Shown here one piece after another: positions 11,270 to 27,314 of a stretch of DNA of 64,000 bases. The stretch is from Chrysomallon squamiferum (taxonomy: Eukaryota; Mollusca; Gastropoda; Neomphalida; Peltospiridae), in the NCBI GenBank assembly GCA_012295275.1, contig CM022665.1:4673167-4737166 (forward strand), given 5' to 3'. Under the pieces are notes generated by a model. That model was not told the DNA's origin. It did no database searches and worked only from the letters and a program-made list of their open reading frames with translations. Numbering within the stretch: the stretch's first letter is position 1; each line of letters starts with the position of its first letter. Both the position numbers and the translations under genes were made by a program.

Positions 11270-11405
11270 CTGAAGAAAAAATAGACAAAACATCTGACAA
11301 AAAATCAAAACACAAGACATCGACGATGATAATGGTAGCAAATAAACTGCTAAATTTTATTTTATTTTATTTTATTTTACTATTTATTTATTTTTTTATT
11401 ATAAT

Positions 11406-11440
<35 letters not shown>

Positions 11441-11765
11441 TTTTTTAAAATATTTAACTCGAAATGAAAATAAAATAATGAAAATGGGAGAAAAATTAAC
11501 CAGTACATGGTGGATTTTAAGATGTGAGTAAAAACAAACAGAGAAAAAATGTGGGGATATGTTCAAATTAGTTAATATATATATATAACAATAAAATACA
11601 AATATGATTTTAACAATAAAATACAAACTATTAAGCTTAAAGCGTCAGAATATTCACATAAATAAAAATTACATTAAGAACAAATAAAAGCTTTATATCT
11701 TACCTTTGAGCTGTAAACTGATTACTCGAAGAAGAAATGAATAAAATTGCTATCGAACTCAGTTA

Positions 11766-11798
11766 CTTTATATCCAACTGGTGTTTTTATTTTCACTT
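11766..11798 (-). promoter_or_regulatory. core promoter of gene 2
   Basis: Minus-strand TATAAAG at 11772-11766 and AAGTGAAA at 11798-11791, with the conserved ACACCAGTTGGA stretch between them. Exon 1 (about 11741-11704) carries no ATG. Confidence 0.75.
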
Positions 11799-13965
11799 AG
11801 ATGAGAGATAAAATGTGAGATCTTATTAATGCGGTGATACCTACATCCTGTTATTGCAATATGTTGCCGAAGTGAAGTGACACGATAGTGAAAACAAATT
11901 TAAATATAAAAAATGTCCCACCTATTGATTCTGAACGAGACGTTATGGCGACAGAGAACGGAATATTTTCAACATTTTGTTTTAATAAATTAGAAACTGT
12001 GATTATTTATGTCGGTTGTGAGTTTAGTTTTTATTTAACTAGTTCGACAAGAGAACAAACTTTTGTTATTATATTTTATTTTATTTTACTTTATTTTATT
12101 TTTATTATTATTAAATAATATTCCTATCTATATGTAAACAAGAACTTTTTGATATTAATTTAAATGGAAATAATTACTTTTTTATATATTTTTTTATTTA
12201 TTAGCTAGATGTGTTTTCTACATAGCATTTTAACTTATTTTTATGAACGGCAAGATGACATTCTATTTGTGTGACTGTACCGGTAACATGATCCAACCTA
12301 TAACACAGTGGCAGAAAATTAATTTGTAACAGATTCAACAAACATCCGGTTAACTAATTGCTGATGGCACATTTTATATACATATCAATTAATTTTGCAT
12401 TAACACAGCTTCTACCAATCATTACATTGATAAGTTATCACAATTTATCTCGGACTTAAGTGAACTTAAATATACATAAGATAACTGACTACATTATACA
12501 TTTTATACCACTGAAAAATAACGAAATAAATATATTTTTTTTTAAACTTTAGTGGGTTATATATATATATATATATATTGTTTTGTACAGTAATTGTAAT
12601 AATAGTCGTTGTGGTAGCCATAGTGTTAGAGGTAGTGTTAGTAGTGGTACTAGCAGTAGCGGTAGTAATAGTAGTAGCAGTAGTAGTAAAATAAGGAAGA
12701 TATATTTTATTGAACACCGTATTAAACCTTTTCTTCATTTCTATTTTTTTTCTCTTTTTCTTTTTACTTTAAATCTACGATATACTGCCTTACATACGTA
12801 GCACTAATGAACCACGTTGTCATCATACATTGGGCTACTCTTATCATTTCGAGTTAAATATTTGAAAAAAACAAATAATAATAATAAGAAGAAGAAGAAA
12901 TGAATAAATAAATAAATAAAATGAAAATTGGCAATATTTGCTACAATCATCATCGTTGATGATCTGTGTTTTTTTTTTTTTTTTTTAATTTATTTATTAT
13001 TTTACTCATTTTAACAGTTCTAAGTTTTATTGTTTATTATTTCTCTTTTTTTTTCTCGGCGGGGGGTGGGGGTCTGCGTTCCCTGTGGGAATTTGGAATA
13101 TTGTTGATTTACTACTAATATTTTTGTTTAAATTATTTATCTGTCATATTGTTGCTTTTGCTGTTGGTGTTGTTGTTGTTGTTTATTACTGTCCATTATT
13201 ATTATGATTTAAGCGTGAAAAAATAATTTATTTATATGCCAACTAATATTATTTTCGAATAATAATTAATTTTTTATTATTTCTTTTCTTCTTCTTTTTG
13301 ATGATATTAGGTGGGGTTTTTTTGTTGTTTTTTTGTTTTTTCGAGGGGAGTTATTTTATTTGTTTTTTGTAATGTAATAAGAAAAAACGTCTATTTAATT
13401 GAAAACCAAATTTTTGATAAATTACATAGATGATCATCCATTTCTTATAAATCATTTTTCTTTTTCTAAAAAAAAAATGTACACAGAGATATAAATAAAA
13501 TTATACAATCTTTAGATTTCATTGTGCTAAGAAAGTATTATAGACATAAACAAACGCAAGACACTTTTAAAACTGTCAGCGTTAATTCTGTAACAGTATA
13601 GTACTAGAATAATGGTAATTTAGTCACAACAATCAGATAAGGGTTAAACAAGCAAAACAGCATTTCATATATACAAGTAGTTATCCAGGTCCAGCTTGAA
13701 CTCGAACAGTGATGATAGCTACATCCTGTTAATGCAATAAGCTGCCGAAGTGAAGTGATCCGATAGTAAAAACAAATTTTAAAAAAGCTCCCGACCTTTC
13801 GATTCTGCACGACAAGTTATGGTAATAGTGAATGGAATTTTTTGAATATTTTGTTTTAATAAATCAGAAACTGTGATTATTATGGTGTTATGTTAAATTT
13901 AGTTTTTATTTATTTAATTAGTTCGACTAGAAAGAATTTACTTTTGCTATTTTATTTAATTTAAT

Positions 13966-14011
<46 letters not shown>

Positions 14012-14463
14012 TTTTTTTTTTTTTTTTTTTTAATAGGACAAGCCTTTGCTAAGAAACGAAGATAAAAAGAAACTGGCATGTCTCGTTTTTCGTACAGAGA
14101 AACATACAAACACGAAAGTTAATCTTTGAAAAATATGAATACTGGGTATTATTTTTGTTGTAAGATTTCTATTATGAAAGACATTGCATTAAAAATAAAA
14201 CACAAGTTTCCGTGTATAATCGATAGCTTTCTATTTGATAATCATTCTTTTTTATGAAATACTACATTCTTTAAATCTTCCTAATTTTGTTTAAATTTAC
14301 TTATATATTTATTTATTTATAAAGGAAAATATGACATTCTATTTCTGTGACTGTACTGGTAACACGATCCTATCTATAACACAGTGGCAGAAAATTAATT
14401 TGTAACAGATATACCAAACATCCGGTTAACTTATCGCTGATCTGTACATACATACATAGATAC

Positions 14464-14518
<55 letters not shown>

Positions 14519-15029
14519 TTAACGTTGCAGCACATTGCCTTAACACAACATCTACCCATCATCACACTGAAAACGTTTCACACTTTATCGACGAGTTAAG
14601 TGAACTCAAATATACCAAGTTATAATGGTACACGGTAATTGATTATATTATGCATTTTATACCACTGAAAAATAACAAGAAAACAATTTTCTTAAAACAT
14701 GCTCTTTTTGTTGTTGTTTTTTTACCCCATGTAGTAATAGTACTAATAGTCGTTGTGGTAGCTGTAGTCATAGCAGTAGTGTTAGTAGATAGTTTTTAAA
14801 AGTAGAGTATCAGCACTAGTAGTGGTAATAGTAAAGAAAGGAACATATGTTTTATTAAACGCCGTACTAAACCTTTTTTTATTTTATTTTTTATTTATTG
14901 AAAGTGAAAGTGAAAAAAATTCACGTGCTAATCAGAGCAAGCTATTGTGAAGCACGTTTACGACAGGCACGATTTCTGGCGCTTTATTCATAATTCTTTT
15001 TTACCATAAATCTTCGATATATTGCAGTA
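11799..15029. other. long spacer between units, no gene seen
   Basis: Promoter-distal sequence of gene 2 followed by at least two further spacer copies (CCGGTAACATGATCCAA blocks near 12280 and 14350; the CTACATCCTGTTAATGCAAT promoter-upstream block near 13720 without any following gene). It includes part of an inverted intron-1-like segment near 12940-12970, poly-T at about 12970-12986 and ATT repeats near 13970-14010. These look like remains of deleted gene units. Confidence 0.6.
14476..14515. repeat. (TA)n microsatellite
   Basis: About 40 bp of alternating A and T inside the spacer, next to a CATA repeat. Shorter forms stand at the same place in the spacer near 20455 and 28539. Confidence 0.9.
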
Positions 15030-15830
15030 TTAACCAAGTGTTTGTTCTGTACATTATGTCATGATATAAAATCAGCATTCGGGCTACTACCAATATTTCA
15101 GTGCATCAATCAGTTTTGCTCTGTTTGAAAAGTGTTCAACGTTTATTCAGTGGGAAGATGAGAGGCTGTGTTACATTGACTGACCGGTTGTGTTGCACTG
15201 TTGGACGATTTTCTTTTGGGGGCAGCAGGACAGGGTCAAATGAATATCATAAGCTAAAGGGAAATTTTCAGAAAACATGTTGCAAGTTGGGAATTCCCAT
15301 TGGAGAAAAGAAAACTGTGGGACCCGGCACATTGTAATTTTGCTCCAATGGGAATATTAATAATGCTTTGGAATGCCACAAAGATACCCACTGCAAGTAT
15401 GACAACAGATGCAGATAGGCTGTTAAAGAATTCAATGACAGCCAAAACACAGGCGGATAAATCGAACTGAGCAATCGGGGTACCGGATTTTACCTTCGAG
15501 TTTAGATCTAGAGAAAAACACCACAACAACCAGCTGACACTTCTCAAAAGAAATGTCACAGAGGTTATGGCTATCTACTCTATCTGAACAGTTTCGCAAG
15601 TGAAAACGTCTGTCTAGTGCGAGGTTTGTATAACTATTTGCAATGACGGTGTAAAACTGGTTCAACCCAACATTTTACTAATTATAATGTACCAGTTTAA
15701 CATTGTTCTCAAACGCATATTGCAGTTTATAAATGTAAAATGTCAATGTTATAAATCACATAGCTTTAGAATATGTGCAGCAACATAAGCTGCAGCTAGA
15801 GGGGTAACAGAGGATATAATTTTAACGGAA
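15030..15830 (+). mobile_element. Ngaro/DIRS-like fragment, copy II (RT and recombinase pieces)
   Basis: Starts with the reverse-transcriptase segment (ASISFALF region near 15100, LDDFLL near 15200) and, after an internal deletion near 15340, continues into the tyrosine recombinase region, ending with a HSF box near 15760. Many internal breaks. The region from 15560 matches copy III from 21690. Confidence 0.65.
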
Positions 15831-16088
15831 ATAATTACTTTTCTTCTTAATATTTTTTTTTAGCTAGACGTGTTTTGTACATAGCATTTTAACTTATTTT
15901 TAGGAACGGCAAGATGACATTCTATTTGTGTGACTGTACCGGTAACATGATCCAACCTATAACACGTTGGCAGAAAATTAATTTGTAACAGATTCAACCA
16001 ACATCCGGTTAACTGATTGCTGATGGCACATTTTATATACATATCAGTTAACGTTGCATCACATTGAATTAACAAGCATCTACCCATC

Positions 16089-16400
16089 GGTGTCGGCCCG
16101 GGAAGTCGACAAATCTATTTTGTTTAGTACCGCGACGTAGAATAATAAAAGTACCGGGACGTAGACATTTCTAATTGTTTCTAAGTTGTGCGCTGCAGTT
16201 ATGAGACGCCTTTTTTTTTGTTAACAAAGAGATGAGAATCCTGAAATAGAATGTTATGTGATTACTGTCCTGGGTAGAATTTGTAATTAAGCTTCCATTA
16301 ACTGAGTAGGTGCCTGTGTGTTTTTGTTTTTTGTTTATTTGCTCGTATTATGCTCTACCAATTTATTGTTTTGGGTAATAAATTTATCATTATCTTATAC
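16089..16400 (+). mobile_element. interspersed repeat with GGTGTCGGCCCGGGA terminus
   Basis: Begins abruptly within a spacer block (CTACCCATC|GGTGTCGG). The same terminus opens the copy at 40874, and its reverse complement closes the MULE-containing insert at 48304-48318, with further similarity for about 40 bases inside. It may therefore be a non-autonomous derivative of that MULE family. The right boundary is uncertain. Confidence 0.5.
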
Positions 16401-16690
16401 TGAGCAGGCACTTGTACACTGGTTCTAGTAATTTTGCCGAGGGGTGCTGGTTTATTTAGGACAGTCACAGATTGGGAACCTTGGCTCTTCCCCACTCTCT
16501 GATTAAAAAGACCAGAAAGGGTACAAGCATCCAACCATGTATACCATGTTGGCACTGACGAGCCACATACTCTACCATGAGAGCAGTCATATGTGTCCAG
16601 AGGGTCCTGGGTTATTAGTTTTATTCAACATCGGTCAGGACTTGTATCCAACAATAAAATGGGTTTGGGGGTATTCATGTAAATGTAAAT
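16400..16690 (+). mobile_element. retroelement 3'-end fragment
   Basis: A moderately GC-rich block, from GAGCAGGCACTTGTACACTG to AATAAAATGGGTTTGGGG, recurs at 41190-41475 and 44330-44595. Its last part matches the end of the Ngaro copy near 22870-22945. It is best read as the 3' terminal region of that element. Confidence 0.55.
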
Positions 16691-17619
16691 AATTGTACAT
16701 CGTGAAAGATCTCACTTGTACACAGAAATAATTTATTTATTTGACAACTAATATTATTTTCGAATATTTTTTTAAATTTATTTATTTATTTGTTTTGAGT
16801 GAGGAGTTGTTTTGTTTGTTTGCTTGTAATTTATCCAAAAATAAATAACATAAAGATCATGCATTTCTTTTAATTAATCTTTTTTTTCTTTTCGAAGAAA
16901 ATGTAAACTGAGAAATAAATAAAATTATACAATCTTAAGAATGTGTTGTGCTAAGAAAGTATCATAGACATGGACAAACGCAAGACTCTTTTAAAACTGT
17001 CAGCGCTAATTCTGAACAGTGACTATAACAGTACTAGAACAATTGTAGTTATCCAGTTCTAGATTGAACGCTTACATTCAGGATATAGCGACAGTTCTCC
17101 GGAAAAGAAAAGAAAAGAAAAGAAAAAAAGAAAAAGAAAAACAAATCTCCGTTCTTTTATTGAAAAAGAAAAGGGACTCGGTTCGAACCTTACCGCTGGC
17201 CCTCTGCAGTCTTTAGAAAAATAAACTTTCTTCTTGAATTGTCTTTTGCTCAAAACGTTCACATTAATTAGTGATTTGGGAGCACTACGGGTCCAAAAAT
17301 ACTCGAACGATGATGTTCAAACTAGATCTATCATAAATGTTTCTGAACACGTGGGATACTGAAATCACTTCCCCTCTTTTAAAAGTTGCACCTGCGGTAT
17401 TTATTATTGTAACACTTTATTAAACTATTTTTGTTATCCTGGAGTAAAGACTTTTATCTGGTTTAATAAATGTGTCTTATTTAGTTTCTGTAGCTTCGAA
17501 ATACACAAACACTTATTGCATGCACAGACATATACATACATATAGAGATATGTTCACACATCCATATACATTCTAGATACACACAGTAAAATTAAACAAA
17601 CCGTTTTCAGTTTCATAAT

Positions 17620-17625
17620 TTTATT
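17620..17625 (-). terminator. polyadenylation signal of gene 3
   Basis: AATAAA on the minus strand within non-coding exon 5 (5' end 17666, after acceptor CATCAG). Confidence 0.7.
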
Positions 17626-17846
17626 TGTTTCTTTATAACCGTCTTCATGGTCCTTCAAGTTGGAACCTGATGAAAAAGAAAAGGAAATTAAAAGAAAGGG
17701 ATAAAAAAAAATTCCTTTATGCTATACATTTATTTATGCTATACAACAAATCATGACATAAAATCGAGAAGAAGAAGAAGATGATGATGAGAGAAATAAA
17801 AAATAAAAACAAATTACTGAAAATATATATTTTTTTATTAATAAAA

Positions 17847-17897
<51 letters not shown>

Positions 17898-17981
17898 AAT
17901 AAAATAAAATAAAAATAAAAATAAAAATTCATACGATAACCGTATGATAAGATAAACTGAGATACTGAAAAAGACTTACTT

Positions 17982-19477
<1,496 letters not shown>

Positions 19478-19647
19478 CTGTAAAAAATAGACAAAATATT
19501 TATGTCTCTAAGGATTTTGACATAAGTCAAAATCATATTAAATAATAACATAAAGATCAGAATGAATAAACCCTTTTTAACTTACCTCTGAGTTGTAAAC
19601 CGTTAACTCGAAGAAAAAATAAATATAGTTGTTATCGAATTCAGTTC

Positions 19648-19680
19648 ATTTATATCCAACTGGTGTTTCTGTTTTCACTT
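19648..19680 (-). promoter_or_regulatory. core promoter of gene 3
   Basis: Minus-strand TATAAAT (19654-19648) and AAGTGAAA (19680-19673), with the family spacing. The last TATA base differs from the TATAAAG of the other genes. Confidence 0.7.
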
Positions 19681-20877
19681 AGGTCAGAGATAAAATGTGT
19701 GACGTTATTAATACGGTGATAATTATATCCTGTTAATGCAATATGTTGCCGAAGTGAAGTGACCCGATAGTCAAAACAAATTGTGAACGAGATGTTATGG
19801 CGACAGAGAATGGAATTTTTTGTAAATTTTGTTGTAATAAATTATTCTGGTGGGTTGTTAAGTTTAATTTTTATGTATTTAACTAGTTCGACCAGAAAAG
19901 ATCTTACTGTTGTTAATTATTGAAATAATTATTTTATTCTATTTTATTTTATTTTATTTATTTATTTTTATTTTTATTTTGTTTTTTATTTTTTATTTTT
20001 CTAGTGACAAGAGTGTGCTAAGAAACGAACATAAATAGAAACTGGCATTTCTCATTTTTTTTTTTTAATGGAATACAATACACCATACATTCATTTTTGG
20101 TTAGTGTACCATGAAATTATGACATGAAAATAACTTAGACAGGATCCTGTCCTTTTAACCGACTTCATCTTTTAAAGCACTTAAAAACTAAAAGAGAACA
20201 AAAATGATATTTGTATCCATATGAAAACAAGAATTTTTGTCATATTAATTTTAATTGAAATAATTACTTTCTGGGGAGACAGATGAACTTTTTATGTAGC
20301 ATTTTAACTATTTTTGTGAAGAGAAAGATAACATCATATTTCATTATATTTGTGTGACTGTCCCGGTAACATGATCCAACATATAACACGTTGGCAGAAA
20401 ATTAATTTCTAACAGATTCAACTAACATCCGGTTAAAGTATTTCTGATCTAATATATATATATATATATACCAAACGTATAATAACATAAGGTAATTGAC
20501 TACATTTTATACCACCGAAAAATAACGACAAAAAAACAATTTGTTTCAAACATGTTTTTTTCTTTCTTTCTATCTATCTTTCTTCTTTTTATTATTTATG
20601 AAGTAATAGTAATAATAGTCGTTCTAAAACTGTAGTCATAGCAGTAGTGTTAGTAGATAGTTTTTAAAAGTAGAGTATCAGTAGCAGTAAAGAAAGGAAG
20701 ATATGTTTTATTAAACGCCTTACGAAACCTTTTTTTATTTTATTTTTTATTTATTGAAAGTGAAAGTGAAAACAATTAACGTGCTAATCAGAGCAAGCTA
20801 TTGTGAATTACGTCTACGACAGGCAAGCTTTCTGGCGCTTTATTTATTATTCTTTTTTACCATAAATCTTCGATATA
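19681..20877. other. promoter-distal spacer of gene 3
   Basis: Conserved spacer blocks (TGCAATATGTTGCCGAAGTG near 19740; AGGATCCTGTCC near 20140; ACATCCGGTTAA near 20425) and AT-rich filler. No gene is seen. Confidence 0.65.
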
Positions 20878-22950
20878 ACAAAGTGTTTGTTCTGTACATT
20901 ATGTCATGATATAAAATCAACATTCGGGCTACTACCAATATTTCCATGGGATTTCAGTTTGTTACGGTTTAAAATGGATGATGTGTACTACTACGACATG
21001 TGTTTACCCATGGGTGCATCAATCAGTTTTGCTCTGTTTGAAAGGTTTTCCACTTTTATTCAGTGGGAAGTTGAGAGGCTGTGTTACATTGACTGACCGG
21101 TTGTGTTGCACTGCCTGGACGATTTTCTTTTGGGGGGAGCAGGGCAGGGTCAAATGAATATCACAAGCTAAAGGGAAATTTTCAGAAAACATGTTGCAAG
21201 TTGGGAATTCCCATTGGAGAAAAGAAAACTGTGGGACCCGGCACAGTCCTAATTTTGCTCGGTATTGAAACAGATGCAAATGTTATGATATTGCGCCTGC
21301 TTCTGAACAAATAGTTAGAATTAAGGCATCTCGTAGAGATTACTCTGAAGGAAAGAAAGGCTACTTTAAAAACATTGCAATCACTAATTGGGTCCCTGAA
21401 TTTTGCCTGCCAAATAGTTAGACCAGGCCGGGCTTTTATTAGACAGATAACTGAAGCAACAAGAGGAGTTACTAAGCTACATCACAAAATCCGGGTTACA
21501 CAAAGTATGAAGGCAGACTTGAACATTTGGTGCCCGACATGTTCTGGACCAGCAGTAACTCTTTGGAATTTTGTACTGATAGTGCAGGAGGGATAGAAAG
21601 GGGGTTTGGGGTCTTTTTCCAGGGGATCTGGGCATATGGTTCCTGGAAAGAATACTGGTACAGAAACATCACATTTCTCGATTTCAAAAAGGTAATGGCT
21701 ATCTACTCTATCTGAACAGTTTTGCAAGTGAAAACGTCTGTCCAGTGCGAGGTTTGTATAAATATTTGCAATCATGATGTAAAACTGGTTCAACCCAGCT
21801 TCTTACTCATTATAATCGTAAGTCATTAACCAGTTTAACTCTGTTCTCAAATGCATATTGCAGTTTATAAATGTAAAATGTCAACGTTATAAATCACATA
21901 GCTTTAGAATAAGTGCAGCAACAGAAGCTGCAGCTAGGGCAGTACCAGAGGATACAAGTAAACAGTGGGGCAGGTGGTGATCGGGGGCCTACATTAGGTA
22001 TATTCGGCTGCCACAAGAAATCTAATTTCTTTATGTCATTTTTAAATAGTTAAATTGCTGATTGTAGTGAAGCCTGAAGTGTGGATAACAGGATCTTCCA
22101 ATGTCCACTGGGCAGGAATCCAGGCACGGGCAGAGCCACATTGAAGCAACCTAGGTTTGCAACAAGCAGGTATTGAGGTAAGACGGTATGGTGAAAGGGT
22201 AATGCCCTGGTTACAGCTAGACAGTTTCATTTCAGAAACCTAATGCTATCATTGTACAGCTGTCTTCGAATGACATGGTAAGGACGAAGTCCATGCAGCT
22301 GATTCAGAACATCAGTTGTTCTGCCCTACGACTGAGAGACACGCTCACATCTCTGAGGATCGTATGGTCAAATACGCTGCCTCGCCTCTAGAGGAATGGG
22401 GCTGAACAACCAAAGCAGGTAGACAAGGCCCGAGGAAGAGTGAACAGCGAGCAAAATCACGGGTTCTTGTAGAGGGAGGAGCAGTCCATGGGCACTCCGC
22501 AGTGCGAGTGGGAGATATTGAGTTTTGTTCAGAACTGATCGGATGCACTGGTCATTCAAGGGAAATGCATTGCACCTGGAAGGCATGCAGAAAGCAGAGG
22601 AAGAGTCGTTTTCGGGTGGAGGCAAGTTGTTTCCATGAGGTAAGTGGATGGATGGAGTAGATATAGACTCACTCCGGTGGCGGGACCCCCGCGAGACAGC
22701 TATAGAGCTAATGTTCATCTGGACCAGGGTTAGGTTCCATCTACTGAACTGTAGGGGAACACCTTGTTACAAAAGGATTCACATGTGTCTTCCGGGCCGA
22801 AGGGGAGTGGGTTAGCCCACCTACGAATTACCGAGGGGACAGGAAAGGTAATATATGTCTCCAGAGGGTCCTGTGTTATTAGTTTTATTCAGCTGCAGCC
22901 AGGTTTTTTAACCACCAATAAAATGGGTTTGGGTGTATTCATGTGAATGT
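20878..22950 (+). mobile_element. Ngaro-like retroelement, longest copy (RT, RNase H, YR, SGNH hydrolase)
   Basis: Order on the + strand: reverse transcriptase (20890-21150, with LPMGAS and, after an in-frame TGA at 21094, LDDFLLGG), connection and RNase H (21240-21640; LQSLIGSLNFAC, then TDSAGG), tyrosine-recombinase C-terminus (21890-22025; HSFRISAATEA, then GRW and the Tyr-containing AYIRYIRLP), then a hydrolase-like frame with a GSS block-I motif (VWITGSSNVH, near 22080), and a 3' tail to about 22945. RT-RH-YR order places it in the DIRS order; a hydrolase reading frame is known in Ngaro-group elements. Stops and frameshifts in every segment show it is dead. Confidence 0.8.
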
Positions 22951-23032
22951 AAATAACTGTATATCAAGAAAGATCTTACTTGTACCTAGAAATAATTTAT
23001 TTATTTGCCAATTGATTTTATTTTTGAATAAT

Positions 23033-23078
<46 letters not shown>

Positions 23079-23790
23079 TTATTTATTTATTTACTTGTTT
23101 TGAGTGGGGAGTTGTTTTATTTGCTTGCTTGTAATTTATTTCCAAAAAAAAAAAAATCGCAAGACGCAAAACTCTTTTAAAACTGTCAGCGCTAATTCTG
23201 AACACTGACTATGACAGTATAGTACTAGAAAAATGGTAGTTATCCAGTTCTAGATTGAACGCTTACATTCAGGATACAGCGATAGTTCTCCGAAAAAAAA
23301 AAAAGAAAAGCAAGAAAGAAAAAGAAAAAAATCTCCGTTCTTTTATTGAAAAAGAAAAGGGACTCGGTTTAAACCTTACCGCTGGCCCTCTTCAGTCTTT
23401 AGAAAAATAAACTTTTTACTTGAATTGTCTTTTGCTCAAATCGTTCACATTAATTAACGATTTGGGAGCACTATCGGTCCAAAAATACTCGTACGATGAT
23501 GCTCAAACTAGATCTGTCACAAATCTTTCTGAACACTTCTGATACTGAAATCACTTCCCCTCTTTTCAAAGATAGCACCTGGACTATTTGTTATTTGTAC
23601 ACTTTATTAAACTATTTTTGTTATCCTGGAATGAAGAGTTTCAATCTTCTGTAATAAATCTGTCTTATTTAGTTTCTGTTGCTTCAAAATACACAAACAC
23701 GTATCACATGCAGAAACACATACATACTTACACAGATACATACTTCCATACATACTGTAGATACACTGAACAAATCCACAAAACCTTTGA
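22951..23790. other. spacer and 3' flank of gene 4
   Basis: A poly-T run at about 23033-23070, then the family's 3'-flanking block (from about 23160) also found at 17000, 41770 and 44900. No gene is seen. Confidence 0.65.
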
Positions 23791-23801
23791 AGTTTATCAG
23801 T

Positions 23802-23807
23802 TTTATT
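23802..23807 (-). terminator. polyadenylation signal of gene 4
   Basis: AATAAA on the minus strand in non-coding exon 5 (5' end 23847, acceptor ATCAG|GTTAC). Confidence 0.7.
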
Positions 23808-24207
23808 TAAATCTTAATAAATGTCTTCATAGTTCTTCAGATGTAACCTGATAAAAAAGAAAACGAAATTAAAAGAAAGGAATAATCATTTGAGAATCTT
23901 TAAAATGTTCTTTTATGTTATATATATATATTTGTTACACCGCAACCAACGTTGAGTTAAAACGGAGGAAATGAAGAAGAAGATAATGAAAAGATAAAAT
24001 GAAAACAAATTACTGGAAAATACAATTTACTGCCATTTAATTGAGAGGTTTCATTAACTTTTAAATAATAATAATAATAATAATCACCTCCGAAAAGTAA
24101 AGAAAGAAAATAAATAAATCTATAAATCTATAAATAAATAAATAAATGAAGTAACATACGACAACCGTATGATAAGTTACAACTGAAATACCGAAAAAGC
24201 CTTACTT

Positions 24208-24295
24208 TTATTCATTTTCATTCAGTTCTCTGACCATCCGCACGAAATCCTGAGTTGTGATCTTGGAACTTCCTGTCAACAAAAATCATTCAACT

Positions 24296-24344
<49 letters not shown>

Positions 24345-25222
24345 GGTATTATACTGAGAGAAAGAGAGAGAGAGTCCATCAAAACAATAATAATGTTAGT
24401 CCACACTTTTTATAATTTTAAAAATCTCTTTTTAAAGATACTTTTCATTCAACCCTGATACTGAATCTCAGCATTTTAAACAATTTCATTCTGATCTGTT
24501 AACATTACTGTTATCTAGTTTTTAAAATGACTTACCATCCTCGCTAAGAAGTTCAAGAAAATTCTCAGCGTCTCGTCGACTCATTATTTGTTCAAGTTCT
24601 TGTTGGTCCACGATTCCGTCCATGTTGGTGTCGATCTCCGAAACGTCTTAAATAAATTTATTTATTTAAACTCACAGATAAACTCACTGAATTAAGCACA
24701 TTACAATTTAGTGTAAGCAACATTACAGTAATTGAACTTAGTTCTAAACTGTGTTAAGAAATTATATATATATCTATACATGCAAACCATAATTAAGTGA
24801 AAAGGTAAAATAAGTATTTTTCATATTCAGGTAAGAATCATTGTATGTGAAGATATAGGAAGTATTCTTCGTGTTAATTTCAGGTATATAATTCTTCCTC
24901 CCGTTCTATTTAGGAAATATGTATTACGTATCTACAAGTTTTAACCTGATGTTACCATTTTAACGAGTTTTCAAAACACAGCAGTCTTTCAAATTCTACA
25001 TTTTCAAGACAGCTGTCAGTTAAATGCTTAATACTAAACATTATTTAACAAGAATGGAACCAGAACCTAATTCTCATTGATACCTCGCCTTCCCATAACT
25101 GCTGCTGCCGCGCCTACTGCTGCCGCTATTTTCCCGATGTTTTTCCAAGTCCACTTCCAAGCGTCGCCCTGATTTAGAACAGCGAACACTACCAACAGCA
25201 CCAGAAGAACAGCAACTCTCAT
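24208..25222 (-). CDS. gene 4: short Trp/Ala-rich variant of the peptide family
   Basis: Coding exons on the minus strand: 25222-25084, 24646-24536 and 24272-24208; 5' exon about 25727-25690. The 104-residue precursor has the standard 21-residue signal (ends NQGDA), then only 22 residues: WKWTWKNIGKIAAAV followed by an Ala-rich end, and GRR as amidation and cleavage site. Counted charge is only +3, and the arginine-rich strand segment of the other members is gone, replaced by a WKWTW cluster. The propiece is the standard minus-strand type (loops DTNMDGIVDQQE and SEDGSSKITTQD). Exon 2 is 139 bases, still 3n+1, so the phase is kept and the gene looks functional. Whether it shares the activity of the Arg-rich members cannot be told. 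Confidence 0.85.
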
Positions 25223-25751
25223 CTATAAAAAACAGACAAAAGATCTGACAAAAAAATCAAAACACAAGACATCGACGATGATAACGTTAGCAAATAAATT
25301 GCTAATTGTTATTTTATTTTATTTTATTAAATTTTTTTCTTCAAATATTTAACTTGAAATGAAAATAAAACAATCAAAATGGAAGAAAAACAATTTAATC
25401 AAACATATGATCTGTCTGAATCGGAAAATTAACCAAAACATCGTGGATTTTAAGATGATGTGAATACAAACATTAACGTTTCAAAAACAAAAAGAGAAAA
25501 CATGTGGGGAAAAGTTCATATTCATTAATATGTATGTTTATGTGTCTATATATATATATAAGATTTTGTATTTAACTATTACAATAAAATACAAATTATT
25601 AACCTTAAAGTATCCAAATGTTCACCTAAATCAAAATTACATTAAATAATATCACAGAGATGAGAATAAATAAAAGCTTTATGACTTACCTTTGAGCTGT
25701 AAACTGATTACTCGAAGAAGAAATGAATAAAATTGTTATGGAACTCCCTTA

Positions 25752-25784
25752 CTTTATATCCAACTGGTGTTTTTATTTTCACTT
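25752..25784 (-). promoter_or_regulatory. core promoter of gene 4
   Basis: Minus-strand TATAAAG (25758-25752) and AAGTGAAA (25784-25777) with the conserved spacing. Confidence 0.75.
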
Positions 25785-25789
25785 AGATC

Positions 25790-27314
<1,525 letters not shown>

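Larger units (their letters stand above)
15840..17650. repeat. 1.8-kb segmental duplication, copy 1
   Basis: Nearly identical to about 40610-42470. It contains the spacer element, the GGTGTCGGCCCGGGA-type repeat (16089), a retroelement 3' end (about 16400-16690) and the 3' flank of gene 3. In the other copy the corresponding downstream gene is only orphan exons 4-5. The short minus-strand frames here are not convincing genes. Confidence 0.75.

Noticed and set aside
15860-16087. 75-codon minus-strand frame, nearly identical at 40645-40872
   Set aside because: Conserved only because both lie in a recent segmental duplication; it overlaps the non-coding spacer element.
17170-17200. GGTTCGAACC, resembling a tRNA or SINE B box
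   Set aside because: No matching A box or cloverleaf upstream; it is part of the family's 3' flank and mutates freely among copies (for example GGTTTAAACC near 23366).
17059-17262. 67-codon minus-strand frame, repeated at 41845-42048
   Set aside because: Low-complexity Phe/Leu-rich translation of an AG-rich tract in duplicated 3' flank.
22368-22718. 116-codon minus-strand frame
   Set aside because: Antisense of the hydrolase-like part of the Ngaro element, not conserved as a frame in the second copy.
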